64,000 bases of DNA from Lathyrus oleraceus (GCF_024323335.1 NC_066579.1:239367475-239431474), one strand, 5' to 3'; shown: positions 43,500-56,340, counted from the stretch's first letter. Notes: a model not told the origin generated them from the letters alone. Numbers and translations: made by a program.

Positions 43500-44750
43500 T
43501 GGTCTTCCTTCAACAGGCGGAGACAGAACGGAGGCTCAAGCAAATATTCTTTAATACTGTCAAAAGCTTTCTGGCAATCCTTGGTCCAATCACAAGACTG
43601 ATCTTTTTGAAGGAGCTTGAATATAGGTGCACATGTGGCAGTCATATGCAATATGAATCTTGAAATATAGTTCAAGCGGCCGAGAAAACCTCTGACTTGC
43701 TTCTCAGTTTTGGGCGCAGGTATTTCTTGTATTGCTTTGACCTTGGAAGGATCAACTTCAATACCCTTCTCACTAACAATAAAGCCAAACAACTTACCAG
43801 AGCGGACACCAAATGTACACTTATTGGGATTCAAGTGGAGTTTGTACTTCTTCAAACGCTGAAATAGCTTCAATAAGTGATCAACATGCTCATCTTCAAA
43901 CCTTGATTTGAAAATCATATCATCAACATATACCTGAATCTCTTTATGCATCATATCATGGAAAAGAGTGGTCATGTCTCTTTGGTATGTTGCACCAGAA
44001 TTCTTCAAACCGAAAGGCATCACTAGATAACAAAATATTCCCTAAGGCGTAATGAATGTGGTTTTCTCCATATCTTCGGGTCCCATTTTTATCTGATTAT
44101 AACTGGAAAATCCGTCTATAAAAGAGAAGACATTGAACTTAGCTGTATTATCTACCAATATATCAATATATGGCAGAGGAAAGTCATCTTTAGGACTACC
44201 TTTGTTCAAGTCTCTATAATCGACACACATGCAGACTTTTCCATCCTTCTTCGAAACATGCACAATATTAGCCACCCACTGAGGATATTCAGAGGTAATA
44301 AGGAAACCGACATCAATCTGCTTTTGGACTTCTTCCTTGATCTTCACTGCCATGTCAGGACGAGTTCTTCTTAACTTTTGCTTGACTGGCGGACATTCTG
44401 GCTTCAACGACAATCTATGCTCCACAATATCGGTATCAAGACTTGGCATGTCTTGATAAGACCAAGCAAACACATCAGAGTAATCTCAGAGAAGCTCAAT
44501 CAACCCATTCTTAACCTCTGGATGAAATTGTGACCCAATCTTGACCTCCTTGATATCATCTTTGGAACCCAAGTTGACCAACTCAATTTATTCTTCAAAC
44601 AACTGAATGTTTCTTTCCTTGTGCTCAAGAAAACAAGATAACTCATTAGAAACGTCTTCATCATTATTCTCTTCCTCTGCTTCGAACACAGGGAAATCAA
44701 AGTTCGGAGAGGGAGCAGGGTCATTATTTTTAATGGGTTTGAGAAGCAAC
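43496..44750 (-). pseudogene. pol: Reverse transcriptase of element B, beginning at the intron acceptor
   Basis: Exon 2 of the Ogre-type polyprotein. It starts at 44750 just after the intron, runs through an acidic linker, then VFAWSYQDMP near 44475, the RT fingers (VCVDYRDLN-like VCMCVDYRDLN) and the palm with YVDD at residues 32-35 of the 44023 segment. RT ends with RGFLGRLNYISRFI and LQKDQSCDW. In-frame stops are taa 44588-44590, tga 44486-44488 and tag 44042-44044. The last falls between ITP and GIFCYLVMPFG, where a Trp codon would change to a stop by one transition. The frame is then lost near 43500. Confidence 0.9.
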
Positions 44751-45004
44751 CTGCATAATGATTTGACATTTTGATTTTAGAAATATGAAGGGCAAACAAA
44801 TATTATGCAGATATCGGAAAATTATTGTCTTTTTTATGTTTTTTGTGATTTCCATTTTCAGAAAAAAGCAAAAAGTAAAAACAACATAAATGTGGATGAA
44901 TAAAATCACATTTTATTGATGATAATTGAAAATGCCTGACAATGTTTTCACTTCTCCCTTAGGAATAAGAGAAGGATTTTTATTTAAACAATAAGGTACA
45001 TTAC
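44751..45004 (-). other. Ogre-type spliceosomal intron between protease and RT of element B
   Basis: The minus strand has a donor aaa|gtaatg at 45004 and an acceptor attatgcag at 44751, giving 254 nt, AT-rich. Removing it joins a codon split after its second base and keeps the RT frame. The donor G and the next two bases form the tail of AAG-TAA, so the unspliced RNA stops exactly at the donor. Ogre elements are known for an intron at this position. The acceptor is supported by the start of RT-linker coding right after it. Confidence 0.78.
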
Positions 45005-45320
45005 TTTGAATAATGAAGTATAACAGGAACATCAACAACAACCCAATTGTTTCAAATCTATCCATGCGTTACAAAGTTGGCACCGTCTTCTTCTTCATTT
45101 TCATCTTCATGAAGGATCACATCTAAGTGTTATTCTTCCTTGTGGATGAACCCTCTGCTATGGAAAATCTGTTGCATAGCCTTGACTTCTTTCTTGAACG
45201 GCCTTGCTCGAATCCCAAATCGGCCCGATTCTTGTTCTCAACCACTTCCACGACACGACCCCAATTGTCTGTGTCACCAGCCTGAACAATCTCTTGCGCA
45301 TATTTCAAAGAAAACATGGA
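45005..45320 (-). pseudogene. C-terminal remnant of the gag-protease frame of element B
   Basis: The minus-strand frame reads SLKYAQEIVQAG, NWGRVVEVVENKNRADLGF, matching in position the SLKDARAVVEEGG, IWGQLP, KFALGF block behind the protease of element D. A frameshift near 45125 follows; the restored frame then reads an acidic stretch and NFVTHG, with two further stops, up to the intron donor. Upstream the coding is cut by the LTR of element C at 45321. Confidence 0.72.
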
Positions 45321-45599
45321 TGCCCCGGTGAAGCTAGCGCAAATATACCCGAACGTATTGCACTCTTTAACATACAACAAAGTCACCATCAAACTTTATT
45401 TATCCCCAGAGGGAAGGGAAAACATCGATAAAACCCGGGGAAAGAGATACACTGGGTAAGGAAGTCGGTTATGCAAGGGGAAGGTATTAGCACCCTAAAC
45501 ATCCATGGTACTCCATGGGAACCGTTTTGATTGTTCTCGCTTGAATAGGTGTTAGATCTAAGATTACTCGTAAAAGAATGGGAAAAGGAAAGGAAATAG

Positions 45600-47240
45600 A
45601 TAGAGTGCTCGGTGAGGATTGGGGACCTCATGCCTACGTATCCTCATAGTGCAATAAGGAATTCAGAGCTCCGTAGTTCAGAGAACTAATGGTGGGAGGT
45701 GAAAAGAATAGTGATCAAGGTATGGTCTGAACCAAAGGATAATATGATTTGAACTCCAACAAGGGGTGAAAATGTGAACCCAAGAGTAAAACTGGTATGA
45801 GCCAACACGTGAGGGCCTACAACATCGTGTTGGAATAACCGAAAAGAAAGGGTTGCCTAAATGCGGTTGCAAAGTAAGTAAGGAGATATTTGTCTAAGCT
45901 ACAAGGTCTGACAAGACAAACAAATCGACTCTTGGTTCACAAAAAGGGTGTAAGATGGAGCACAAAGGTATAGTGTATTTGGCTCAAAGAATAGGTATAT
46001 CAATTGAAGTGAAAGAAGGTAGAATATGAAGGTATCATGGAATGAATGGCGTGAAGTGATCGAAGCCACATAATAGAGTATCTGGTGATAAGTGACTGAA
46101 AAGTATTGTTTGAAATCGAAAGTCAAAGCATCTTGGAAACCATAAGAGAAATAGGATTTGTACCATAGAGGGAAAGGTGGCATGCACCACAAGTGAGGGG
46201 TCTAAGACATGGTATCACTATATGGTTGGCCAAAAAAGAAGGAATTAAGTGTTCGACTGCATAACGCGAATAACTCTAGGTGCAAAAGCGGACTATTCAT
46301 TAAGCATCCTAAAAGGGTATATATGGAATTCCAAAGAAAGTGTATCTCGATGTCAAAGGAATAGTGTGTCACTAGGGTGAACGGTTTTATGATCGAAGAT
46401 AGATAATGAATTATGAAATATATGAATGATGCCCTAAGGCGAAAGAGGAATAATTAGAAGTATGCTCGCCAAGGATTCACATCCTCGTGCCTACATATTC
46501 TTATTCTGCAATGAGAAAATCAGAGCAATCGTAGTTCGGAACTACAAAAAGAAAGAAAGGGAGATATACAGTGATGAAGATTATAACTTGCACCAATAGA
46601 ATGGTATCGAGGGAGCTCACGAAGATAACTGGCTTCAAAATCAAGAGTAAAACTAGCATGAACCAACATGTGAGGGCCTACAACATCGTTTGGAATAACC
46701 GAAAAAGAATGAATTAAGTGTCCGACTGCATAGCGCGAACAACTCTTGGCTCACAAGGCGGACTGTTCATTAAGTGTCCTAAAAGGATGTGAATGAGACC
46801 CACAAGAAAGTATAGTTGGGTGCAAGGGAGAATGTATCACTTGCTGGGGAACAAATAATTTGAGATCAAGGAGAAGAATGATCTTGAATCCATGAAGGAA
46901 TAAACTCTGAACGGAAGAGTAAAGGTAAACCTACAAGTGAGGGGCCCAAGGCATCATATTACTGTAGTGGAATAACCGAAAACAAAGGAATTAAGTGTTT
47001 GTTACATAGTACAAACAACTCTTGGTTCACAAGACGGACTGTTCATTAAGCGTCCTAAAAGGATGAACATGGAATCCAAGTATCAATGATATTTGATCTC
47101 AAAAGGATGGTATTGATTGAATGAATGAAGAATGATTGATTAATAAATAGGGTAGCTCGTGAAGAAACCGGGTTCTCCTGCCTACGTATCCTCATTGTAC
47201 AAATGAGGAAATCAGAGCTTTTGTAGTTCAGCCCACTGGG
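45600..47240. repeat. Repeated modules near the end of LTR C
   Basis: The block cctacgtatcctcat with its surroundings recurs near 45632, 46480 and 47190. A second block, with ggaataaccgaaa, ggaattaagtg, gcggactgttcattaag and cctaaaagg, recurs with the anchor gcggact at 46288 and 46758 and gacggact at 47033. The spacing is irregular, which suggests repeated unequal exchange. Confidence 0.8.
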
Positions 47241-48905
47241 CTGAAAAGAAATTGATTAGAGGCAAGAAGAAATGGATGATTGAGATTGAAATGATTAGAA
47301 TTGGAATGATTGAGAATTGAATAGAATGGAGAGAGACTTGATAGTTACTGGATGATGAGAATCACACTAACTTTCAAGTGGAGAGAGAAGAGTCTTTGTA
47401 ATTTTTTCTTGCATGGAAGATGAAGACCTTATCAATCGTTAGATTCGAATTGTACTAAAGTCTATGAACGGAGGTGAATACGATGAGTGCTGGGTCATAC
47501 GTCCCATACCCAAAGATACTCAGAATGAGGGTAGGAATACTCCAGTCCCACTCCTTCTCCATTACTTAAGGCTCGTATCGTACAACTTGATTCATGATTG
47601 ATAAGTTGTTGAAGTTGTCCTTGCTTTTGTTGTTTTTACTTTGTGAGGAGAGACTTGTCAATCGTAGAATTGTGCTAAAGTCTATGAATAAAGGTGAATA
47701 CGATGAACGCTGTGTCATACGTTCCATACCCAAAGATATTCAGAATGGGGGTAGGAATACTCCAGTCCCACTCCTTCTCTATTGCTTAAGGCTCATGTCA
47801 CACTCTTCTAACTTTGATTTAACAAGTGTTGAAGACGCCACCTTTGATGTGTTTGAATAATCCGCTTTAATTAATCAAAATTGCTTTTGATCAATTTAAT
47901 CGGGGGTTTGATTTTAGTTTTGAAGGGAACTAATTTTGGGATCTAGTTGAAGTTAGTAATTGTTAGAAACTACCCTAAGGGATCATGCATTAGAAGTTGA
48001 TTGAATATTCTGAGTTAGATTAGAAATCCTAAGGGAGCATGTCAAAATGGTCAAAATGTTGATTAAAATCATGATTACAAGTCTATGTTAAGTCCTACCA
48101 TTGTTGAACTCTAATCCTAAGGGGAGCATGCAATTTTATCACAAAATACCAACATAAGGCCCATAAGGGCAAAATGGTCATTACTAAAATATGTCCAATC
48201 ATAACCATGGTTTAAAATTGAGAAATTAGCCTAATGTTGAGAAAATGAGGTAATCAACCCTAAGTGTCTCTAATCAAAATCTAATTAAAAGTCCTAATTA
48301 AAAATTCTAATGAAAAGAGTCCTAATCAAATTCTAACAATTCTAAAATGTGAATTAATCCTAATTATTCTAAAAGAATTAATTCTAATTATTCTAAAAGA
48401 ATTAATCCTAATTATTCTAAAAGAATTAATTTTCTAATTATTCTAATAGGAGTTAATTTTCTAATTTCTAAAACTATCCTAATTAATCAAAAAAATAAAA
48501 ACAGTGAGGTGTAAACAATAATTGTCAGTGGGCTGCAAAATGAGCCCAAAACAACTTTTTGTGTGTGCAAGAAGCCAAATTCCAAAAAGTAAATGGGACA
48601 AAAATAGGCATGGGCCACGTCTGGGCCCAATGCTGCCTCAACCAATTCCAAGGGAGGCGCATGTGAAAAACGAGTGGTATAGCCAAGCAAAATGTGTTGA
48701 TGGGCCTAGTGAAGCCCAAACTCAAACACTTCACATACATAGCGGGTGCACCAGCAAATATTAGAGTGCAAATAGTGAATGGCCATGGGCCTGGCTGGTA
48801 AAGCCCAAACATTCACCTATGTTGACTTGTCCAAGTCAATAGAGTCAAACCAAATGGAATGCGCACGCAACCTTATCACTCACCGTCTCTCTTCCTTGGC
48901 TCGAC

Positions 48906-48928
48906 GCGCCGGCGGCTATCGCCGGCGC
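48906..48928. repeat. Perfect GC-rich hairpin gcgccggcg-gctat-cgccggcgc
   Basis: A 9-bp perfect stem with a 5-base loop, all G/C in the stem, in otherwise AT-rich LTR C. It may be a structural element of the transcript leader; function is unknown. Confidence 0.8.
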
Positions 48929-51889
48929 CGGTGTCAACGTAAAGCCCTAATTCCTACCTCAATCTAATCTCCTAGTCAAGCTGAACACAGAAATGGAGAT
49001 GAAACAGGGCGACACTCTTTGCACTGGCTAAATCGCGCCTCTAAAGTGAAGAACTCTAAAAGTTGTGAACTAAATTAAACGGCGTATGCTACAAATCAAA
49101 CCTCACAACCATGGGGATTTCACTCCTTATTCCAAACACTACCTATTGGTGAGCGCAAATCAAGAAAAGACGATTGAAACTGAAATTACATACCGGAGAA
49201 GACGATCAGAATAATTTGCCGGTGAGTTTTCTGGTCTCGTTTTCTTCTTCTTCTCCTTGCTTCGTCTCTTTTTCTTTCTCTGGCTTAGAACAACGGAAAT
49301 GAAGAACAGTGTGGCTTAGCTCAAGCAGATTTGAACTTTAATAGCTTTTTGTGAGAGAGAGTAAGAGCTTTGGTGAGGGTGAGAGAGATTGCAGAGAAAT
49401 GGCTCAGAATTCGCAGGGTTCAAAGTGATCCAAAATGAGAATGATCCACTATTTACATAGATTCTAGGTTTGGGATTATTTTTGGATTGGAATTAAGATT
49501 GGAGTTATTTATTTAGGCTTGGAGTTAGTTGAATTTGACTCACTGAGTTAACAGAAAACTCAGTTGGTTAGTGAATGAGAACTCCGTTAGTTATGTTAAT
49601 TTAGGTTGGTTAATGAGTGAGTGAATTAGACTGGCTATTATAGGTTAGTTTAAGTGGAATTGAACATGTTTATGAATGATGACCTACTGAGCAGGTTTTG
49701 GTAATTAATGAGTTGGAGTCATGTTAGGTTAGTTTAGTGAAATGATGAAGCAAAAGGTTGATGGTTCTTTGGCTGTAGCAGGTAACCTTAGAGCTAGGAT
49801 TAAACCAATTGAATTAGATGCAACCTATTGAACTGGTTATTGAGTGATGTTTAGCCTATGCTTTAATTCAATACATTGCAAGCTTAACATGTACAATCTT
49901 TTTTTTAATCAATTCTCAAGGCCCCACTAATGGCTCATGCCCTTTTTCTCACTGCAGATTTTGATGCTGTTTATTGAATCCAATTCATGGTCTGTGATAT
50001 GCTTGTTTGGGAAATTCCATGGCTAGAACTTGTGCACACTGAGTTGGTAGGTCATCTTGTAAACCAAGCCCTGTTGCATTGCACTGCTTTGATGTTCATA
50101 TTTGGTATGCTGCAGGCTGTGGTTGATGTTCCACTCTCATTGTTGTATTCATTTCCTTGTTTTCTTTTGCTGCAACACATGTCTGAATTGATGGCTTTGG
50201 AGGTTTGGCAATTTGCTTCAGCTGACTGTTTTCACCAAGCACTTCAATGCAGTTGCTATGCTTGGCTTGATGATGAGCAGGAATGCTGCAGGATAATGCT
50301 TGCAAGACTCAGGTGGTTTTGGTGGATGCAGTCAGGTGGAATTGGGTTGGTAACATGTTTATCATGTTACAGGTTGTACTTTTAATATGCTCATTGTAGC
50401 AATTGCAATTTGGATTGATGATTGGCTTGTTGTTCAACTGGATCATAGAAAGGTAACAAGAAAACTTATATACAACCTGTCTAAATAAAAACTTATTGAA
50501 CTCCCTCTTCATATTTTGCTTGTGATGTCAATTGCTGTTAACATTTAGGTCAAGTAGCAAATGGTCAAAGCATAACAGGGTCTTGTAAACTACAAATGGT
50601 TGGCCTATTTATGTTGAGCCACAACCCTGCCTCCAATTGCCCCATTGGTTCTTGCCATGCTAGGTTACTCATCCTACTGGTTTGTAGTTCATATCTCTGT
50701 TGCAGCTTGGAATGGTTCTCTTTTTCTTGGTTTTATGTAGCATATGCATTTTTCTGACCTTGCATTACATTCTCTTGCTAGGTTCAAAAAGTATTCTAAT
50801 TGACTGTAGTAAGTGAATGGTCTTATTGGTTCTGCAGTACACTACATCTCTGGCATGGTCTGCTTCATGAAGTAGCTTGGCTTAAGCAGGATGTGGTCTT
50901 GATTTGGCGCAGTTGGCCTGTGATGCCGAATCCTGGTAGTGAGCAGCAAGTATGTTGTAGCAGACCTTGCAAAGTGCAGGTTGCAGCAGATGGATGTACA
51001 CACCATGGTAAGTTTTTTTGAAGGCCAGTTGATGTATCATGCTTTGTTTGTCATTTATATGTTGTGTGGTGTTGGATTTGTAGACCAATTAATGATATGC
51101 TGCTCAAAGCTCCAACTTGGCCAATGTTTCTGCACTAGTTTCTGCAGCATGTATGATATTCGTGAGTTGTTAGATTCAATCCTGGCCTTGTGTTGTTCTT
51201 ACCTTGGTTTTGCTTCATGTTATGCATAACTGAATTTGTCATATATGTTGCATGACATGAGTTTGTATTTAGTAGCTTGCATCAATGTGGTTTTGCAGTT
51301 GGTAGGTTGGTTTCATGTTGTAGCAACACTTTGTGTTTTGTCATGGCTTTTGTAGCAGTAGGCACTTTGTGGACTTGCAATAGGTATTGATGACCATTGT
51401 TGTTATGTTTTGTAGCAGGTCTGGATGGGTTGCAAAGTTGTAGGCTCACTCGACTGTGTATACTTCTATTATTAGTTTGACATGTTTTAGGTTTGCAGAC
51501 AGGTCCATAAGCCTGATGGTTGAAGTTGGTATGTTGAGTTGTCTGGCCAAGTCTCATTGTTCATAAACAAAGTGGATGGTTTGTGGCAAGGTTTTCCTTT
51601 GTTGGCTTTTGTTCATATAACATTACTTCACATGGCCCATAGTTATGTAAAATTACCTTTGCTTGAATTCTTTAGGATGTCATGACTTTGGTTGGTTTGA
51701 AGTGGTTATGACTTCCTCTTTTTGTGTAAATTGACTGCTCTTGTAGGCATGGCATGAACATAAACATGGTTGACCAAGGATAACTTGCAAATGAAGCACT
51801 CATGATGGAAGCAAGCAAACATGAACAATGGAGTGATGGATTAAGGTTTAGGATGGAAGACTTAAGATTTTAGGATGCGAAGAGGTTGA

Positions 51890-52080
51890 GTTGACTTTGG
51901 TCAAAGTTGACCAAAAAGTCAACTGTTGACCAAAGTCAACAATTGGTCAAAGTTCATTTTTTTTGTATTTTTCTTGTAAATGGATATTTAATGGATAATT
52001 ATGGGTGAATTTAGGGTTTAAAGAATTTTGGTCGACTTCGGTCAAAGTTGACCAAAGTCAACAGTTTGTCAAAAATGCCA
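51890..52080. promoter_or_regulatory. Cluster of TTGAC/GTCAA (W-box) motifs in LTR C
   Basis: Two dense groups (51890-51950 and 52030-52075) contain about ten TTGAC or GTCAA cores on both strands. It is the minus-strand counterpart of 13026-13105 in LTR A, at a similar distance (about 0.8-0.9 kb) from the LTR start. Confidence 0.55.
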
Positions 52081-52818
52081 AATTTTGTATTTTCTTGTAT
52101 GGAATCACATGTAATGGTTTAAAATGGATGAAATGGATTGGAATGGTTTTAAAAAATGATTGAAATTGGTTTCACAATTGGCTTGAATGTTTGACTTTTG
52201 CAAAGAAAATAACTTGACTGATAGTGTATATGAACAAGACAATGAAATGAGACCACAAGACTAGGGTTTTGACAAAGTGTCCATGAACCAATAGCATGAC
52301 CAACAAGTGGCTTGAAACTCAGGGGTTTGATTGCTCAGATGACCAAATATGTTTCCTCAACCAAATGAATAACACCATAGACTTTGGACTAAGACCAAGG
52401 CTCCAAGCTAGGTCAAGCAACTTGACAAATGAATACACCATCAAGCCACCAAATTCCTCTGATTACCAACTCCTGACTAGGACTTTGGAGTGCCAAGATG
52501 AGGCCTAGGGAAGCTCCAAGAGATCCTGCCTTGAGAAATTAGGGTTTTGAAGGCTATAGGTTGTTTGGTCACAACTTTTGTTGAAGTCAAACATTCACCA
52601 CCATCATTAGGGTTTCACATGCTGTGCTGATGACGTGACCAAACCCATGCCTTTGGATCTTGATACCTGAGTGAACCCTGGCTTCCTGGGCCCAAATTTC
52701 TTTTGAATTCACGAGGAATGATGCATGTGGATGAGTTATAGATGTATGCAAGCCATCTCTTGATCCAATGATCAGATACATAAGTGAGAAAAGGGAGGGC
52801 AAATTTAGGGGTACAACA

Positions 52819-52831
52819 GCTGCCCCTATTT
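52819..52831 (-). promoter_or_regulatory. Polypurine tract of element C
   Basis: The minus strand reads aaataggggcagc directly before the LTR start at 52818. Confidence 0.8.
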
Positions 52832-53853
52832 AATCTTCTTGGACCCGAATACAAGAATTGCGGAAGCTTTTCGGGTATTCAAGGTAAAAGAGGATTAAAT
52901 ACCTATGTGCCCGAAATTTGCCGGACCAAATGATTGGTTTTATTACCAGTGTGGAGGATATGTTTTATGCTATGCATGGGGTATGCTTATTTTTTATGAT
53001 GCATGCTTTTGTCGGGGTGATTCTTTATTGTGGTCGGGGTTTCGATCGTCATCAAGAATTAGAACATGATAGCCGAGAAGTTTCAATTGGTGCCAACACT
53101 ACCATCACGGAATCCCCTGCTTGTTTAAGGAACACTGAAAGGCTGGAGTCCCCCAGAGTGCCCCAGTCAATGGAATGCCACAAGCATCCAAGCAATACTA
53201 CCGTTGTGTCACCCATCACCTATCAATTTTATCGTATTTCAACAACAATGCAAATTATTTCTCTTTAATGTAGCCTTTTATTGTTCCCTGAAATTATAAA
53301 GCATTATGTGATTTAAGACAAGTCAGTTATTTGCATATAAAACATGGAACAACATATTGGATGGAATAACTGAATTTTATTGATATGGAATCTGTACATA
53401 TGTTGAGTACAAAGGATGCAAACGCCCTTAATGAGGACGTTGCAAAAATTGAAAAAAAAATTGAAATGGCAATGGGAAATATTTTGTATGATTTTCTCCA
53501 TTGATTACAACATTGGCCTTAATCTACCATATAATCTGAATCCCAGGGCCTTGCTTCGGCTGACGGTGATTGGATCGGTCTTTGACCCTCTGATAGCTAG
53601 CTTGTAACATGTATACTCAAGAATCATAGTCAATGCCTTTATCCCAAACTTTTGCCTGGATTTTTCAATTATTTTTGTCCACCGGGATGCTCCTTTTTGC
53701 CTAATCCGTCCTTTCGGGTTTTCGACTTAGTGAGCTTCAAATACATTCCCTAACTTTTGCATGGACAAATCATTTTTTGGTCCATCGGGATAGCCATTTT
53801 TGCCTAGATTCACCTTGTGGAGATTAATCTAGCAGGCTTTTCATCATTTCTTT
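52832..53853 (-). other. 3' non-coding region of element C
   Basis: Lies between the integrase stop and the polypurine tract. No frame is supported. At 53640-53850 it contains three iterations of a ttttgcct(a/g)gat-like module followed by cgggttttcgacttagtgagc-like sequence, shared with element B at 41100-41280. Confidence 0.65.
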
Positions 53854-54257
53854 TTAGGCATAATATTTTTTGACTATGTCTACATTCACTGGCCAGGGCA
53901 AATCTTCCCCATCCATTGTTGTGAGGATTAGAGACCCACCCGAGAAGGCCTTTTTAATTACGAAAGGTCCCTCATAGTTGGGAGTTCATTTGCCTCGCGG
54001 GTCCGAGTGAATGGCAGAATACCTTTTAAGCATGAGGTCTCCAGCGTGGTACGACCGAGGAAGAACCTTCTTATCAAAAGCTTGTTTGAGACGCCTTTGG
54101 TACAACTGACCATGACAGATGGCAGTCAAACGCTTCTCTTCAATTAGATTCAATTGGTCATACCGAGATTGCACCCATTCAGCTTCGTCAAGATCTGCTT
54201 CCATGATGACCCTGAGTGGAGGAATCTCAACTTCGATTGGTAGGACAACCTCCATCT
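53854..54257 (-). pseudogene. int: C-terminal part of the integrase of element C
   Basis: The minus-strand frame begins in the end of the integrase core region (VVLPIEVEIPP), continues through RYDQLNLIEEKRL and CHGQLYQRRLKQAFDKKV, and ends at VKKYYA before the stop at 53854-53856. It closely matches the same part of element B. An in-frame tga at 53986-53988 replaces the Trp of the WTPNYEG motif. The upstream coding is cut off at 54258 by plus-strand LTR E. Confidence 0.88.
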
Positions 54258-56340
54258 TGTAAGACCATAATTTTGACCCTAAGACCCCTCATGGCATCAT
54301 ATCATTTGCTCAATGCATTACCTCAAGGATCATAGCATCTTGGCTCCTTAACCCTAGGGTTGAGACTTGTGTAAGTTGGTTTGAGATCACCAAGCATGCT
54401 TGAATTGTATATTATTGATTTTCTTATTTTGTTTACTAACCAAAAGCACAAAAATATGTCACTAACCTTGTTTGTTTTGAAGCTCAAGCAATCATGTGAT
54501 CCAAGGCTCCTAGGAGGCTCCCATGCTTATTGATATGGCCAGATGAAGTTGAAAGCAAGCATGAAAATGGTTCTCAAAGCTCTAAATCATCATATATGCT
54601 TCCCAAGTATCACAATTTGTCAATTTGATCAATATAAACCAAGGGGCTTGAGGATTACTTCTCAAGGAAACCCTAATTCAACTGTGCATTGACTGTGCCT
54701 TGCTCATGAAGCAACCTCAACCTATGATCAAATTAAATCAAGGGAGGTTCTTTCATTCATAATTTTATGCATATATGAGCCTATGTGAGTGTCCTCAATT
54801 ATTCATTCATCAAGATTTGAAGTTTGGCTTTGAGAAGTTGATCAGTCAAATTATCTAACTATTTTGAAATCCACTAAGACCTAACTTTTGATGTGTTTGT
54901 CAAATGAAGATGACCCCAAGAGAAAAATTGTTCTTAATAACCATATTAACAACTTTAATGTTCATAAAAAATTCATTTGAAACTTGGAAGGTCATCATTC
55001 ATTTCAAAACATTATAGGTCATTTGACTGAAACCCTAAATTTGGGTCAACTTCCCAAGGACCTAACTCCTTCATTTTTTATGATTTTGAGGTGAGACCAA
55101 GTGCATTGGAACTTTCAAGATGTCTACTTCAATTGTTATGTTTGAAAAAATTTCATAATACTAAAAGAAACACATGTGATAATACAAAACATTATAGGTC
55201 ACTTTGGACCAAAGTCATTGAAATGTGAAAAAGTCCAACTTCAAGTGCCCATAACTTTCTCATAAAAACTTCAAATGATGCAAAATTTAAGTCCAAATTT
55301 ATTTTATTGAAAATATCTACAACTTTAATGTTGAAGGTTTTGTCATTTGAGGCTTGAATCGTTGAAACAGAAGGGCTTGAAGTTGGTCATTTTTGGCAAA
55401 TTTTCCATATACATGTTTTGTACCTTGAACTTCATGGCCAGTTTTCAATATTTTCCCAACTCCAAATGGATTTTTGTTCAACATAACATTTGTTCCTTAT
55501 GTAAATACCTTTCTAACGATTACCCACATGCTTATGTTTGGATTTTCCAATTGGCATTTTCGAAGAGGTGAAGCTTTGTGATCAATTATCATAACATGTT
55601 AATTTTCCATGCACAAGTTGATACATTGCAATCTGCATGTCCAATTTCATTTGGTTGATGTTTAGCACTCAATTGCAATTACTTTTGGGCCTCACATGCT
55701 CCTGTACAGGCCCATGCACGGAGGACCCAACTTCACATGCACACGAGTTTGATCATGCCTTGCATCAGTTGTGGCTATAAATAGACATGCTTGCTCACTT
55801 CAAATGATAACCTAAAGGCGCCTGAAGCACTGCTCAACTGATTCCCTAACCCTCCATTAAAGGAATTCTGAATTTTTTTCTTCATTTTTTCAAGCTTGAA
55901 TTTTGACTTCCCTGGTTGATCTTCAGCTTATAATTCCTTAGCCTCGCCTCTTTGCTACTTCAAGATCAAGCTGCACTGAAGAATTGGATTGGATCAAGCT
56001 CACACAAACTGCACTTCAAAGGTTTATCTCATAATTGTTTTTCTTCGAATCTCTCATATTATTGTGCATTGCTTGGTTTGGTTGGCACCTCTGAAGTCCT
56101 CATGTGAGAGGCAATTGATTTGTGGTTTTAATTTTGTGAATTGGACAAGTTCAGATTGAACACCTCATTTTTCAAGCTCAGATTTCTCCCTCTATAGAGA
56201 TCTTGAGTGAAAACTAAGGTCACAGGGGTGATGTACATCACCCTAACTTTTGAATGGTATATAGATCGCGTGCTATGGTTGAGGTTTGAAAACCTGCAAC
56301 AGGTGGCCGGAAAAGGCCTTCTCACCGGAGAAGACGGTGG
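54258..56340 (+). mobile_element. Ogre/Tat-lineage LTR 'E', 5' part, broken by element D
   Basis: It starts tgtaagaccataattttg in the integrase gene of C and is homologous to the start of LTR B read in the opposite direction (shared tgtaagacc, ttttgaccc, cataactt and caccggagaag blocks). A TATA box lies at 55776-55783 (ctataaatag). It ends at 56340 just after ctcaccggagaagacggtgg, where Ogre D begins. Its remainder must lie beyond the window. Confidence 0.75.
55776..55783 (+). promoter_or_regulatory. TATA box of LTR E
   Basis: tataaata in ggctataaatagacatg, about 1.5 kb into the LTR, the same relative place as in LTR B. Confidence 0.65.

Larger units (their letters stand above)
45321..52818 (-). 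mobile_element. 3' LTR of Ogre/Tat-lineage element 'C', about 7.5 kb
   Basis: On the minus strand it starts tgttgtacccctaaatttg at 52818 after a polypurine tract and ends cttcaccggggca at 45321, inside the protease region of element B. The end block (45370-45500) has ggtgctaataccttcccc and aaagtttgatggtgac on the minus strand, as in other Ogre-type LTRs here. The body is homologous to LTR A, including the W-box cluster. It is longer than A by about 2 kb, partly from tandem amplification at 45600-47240. No host or element gene is seen inside; the open frames near 49987-51229 are short and unlike known proteins. Confidence 0.7.

Noticed and set aside
44500..44799. 99-codon minus-strand frame
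   Set aside because: Wrong frame over the intron acceptor and RT linker of element B; the true frame starts at 44750 and matches element D.
49987..51229. Several Cys/Trp-rich open frames of 73-132 codons
   Set aside because: They lie within LTR C, overlap in different frames and strands, and show no known domain or codon pattern. They could not be supported as host genes.
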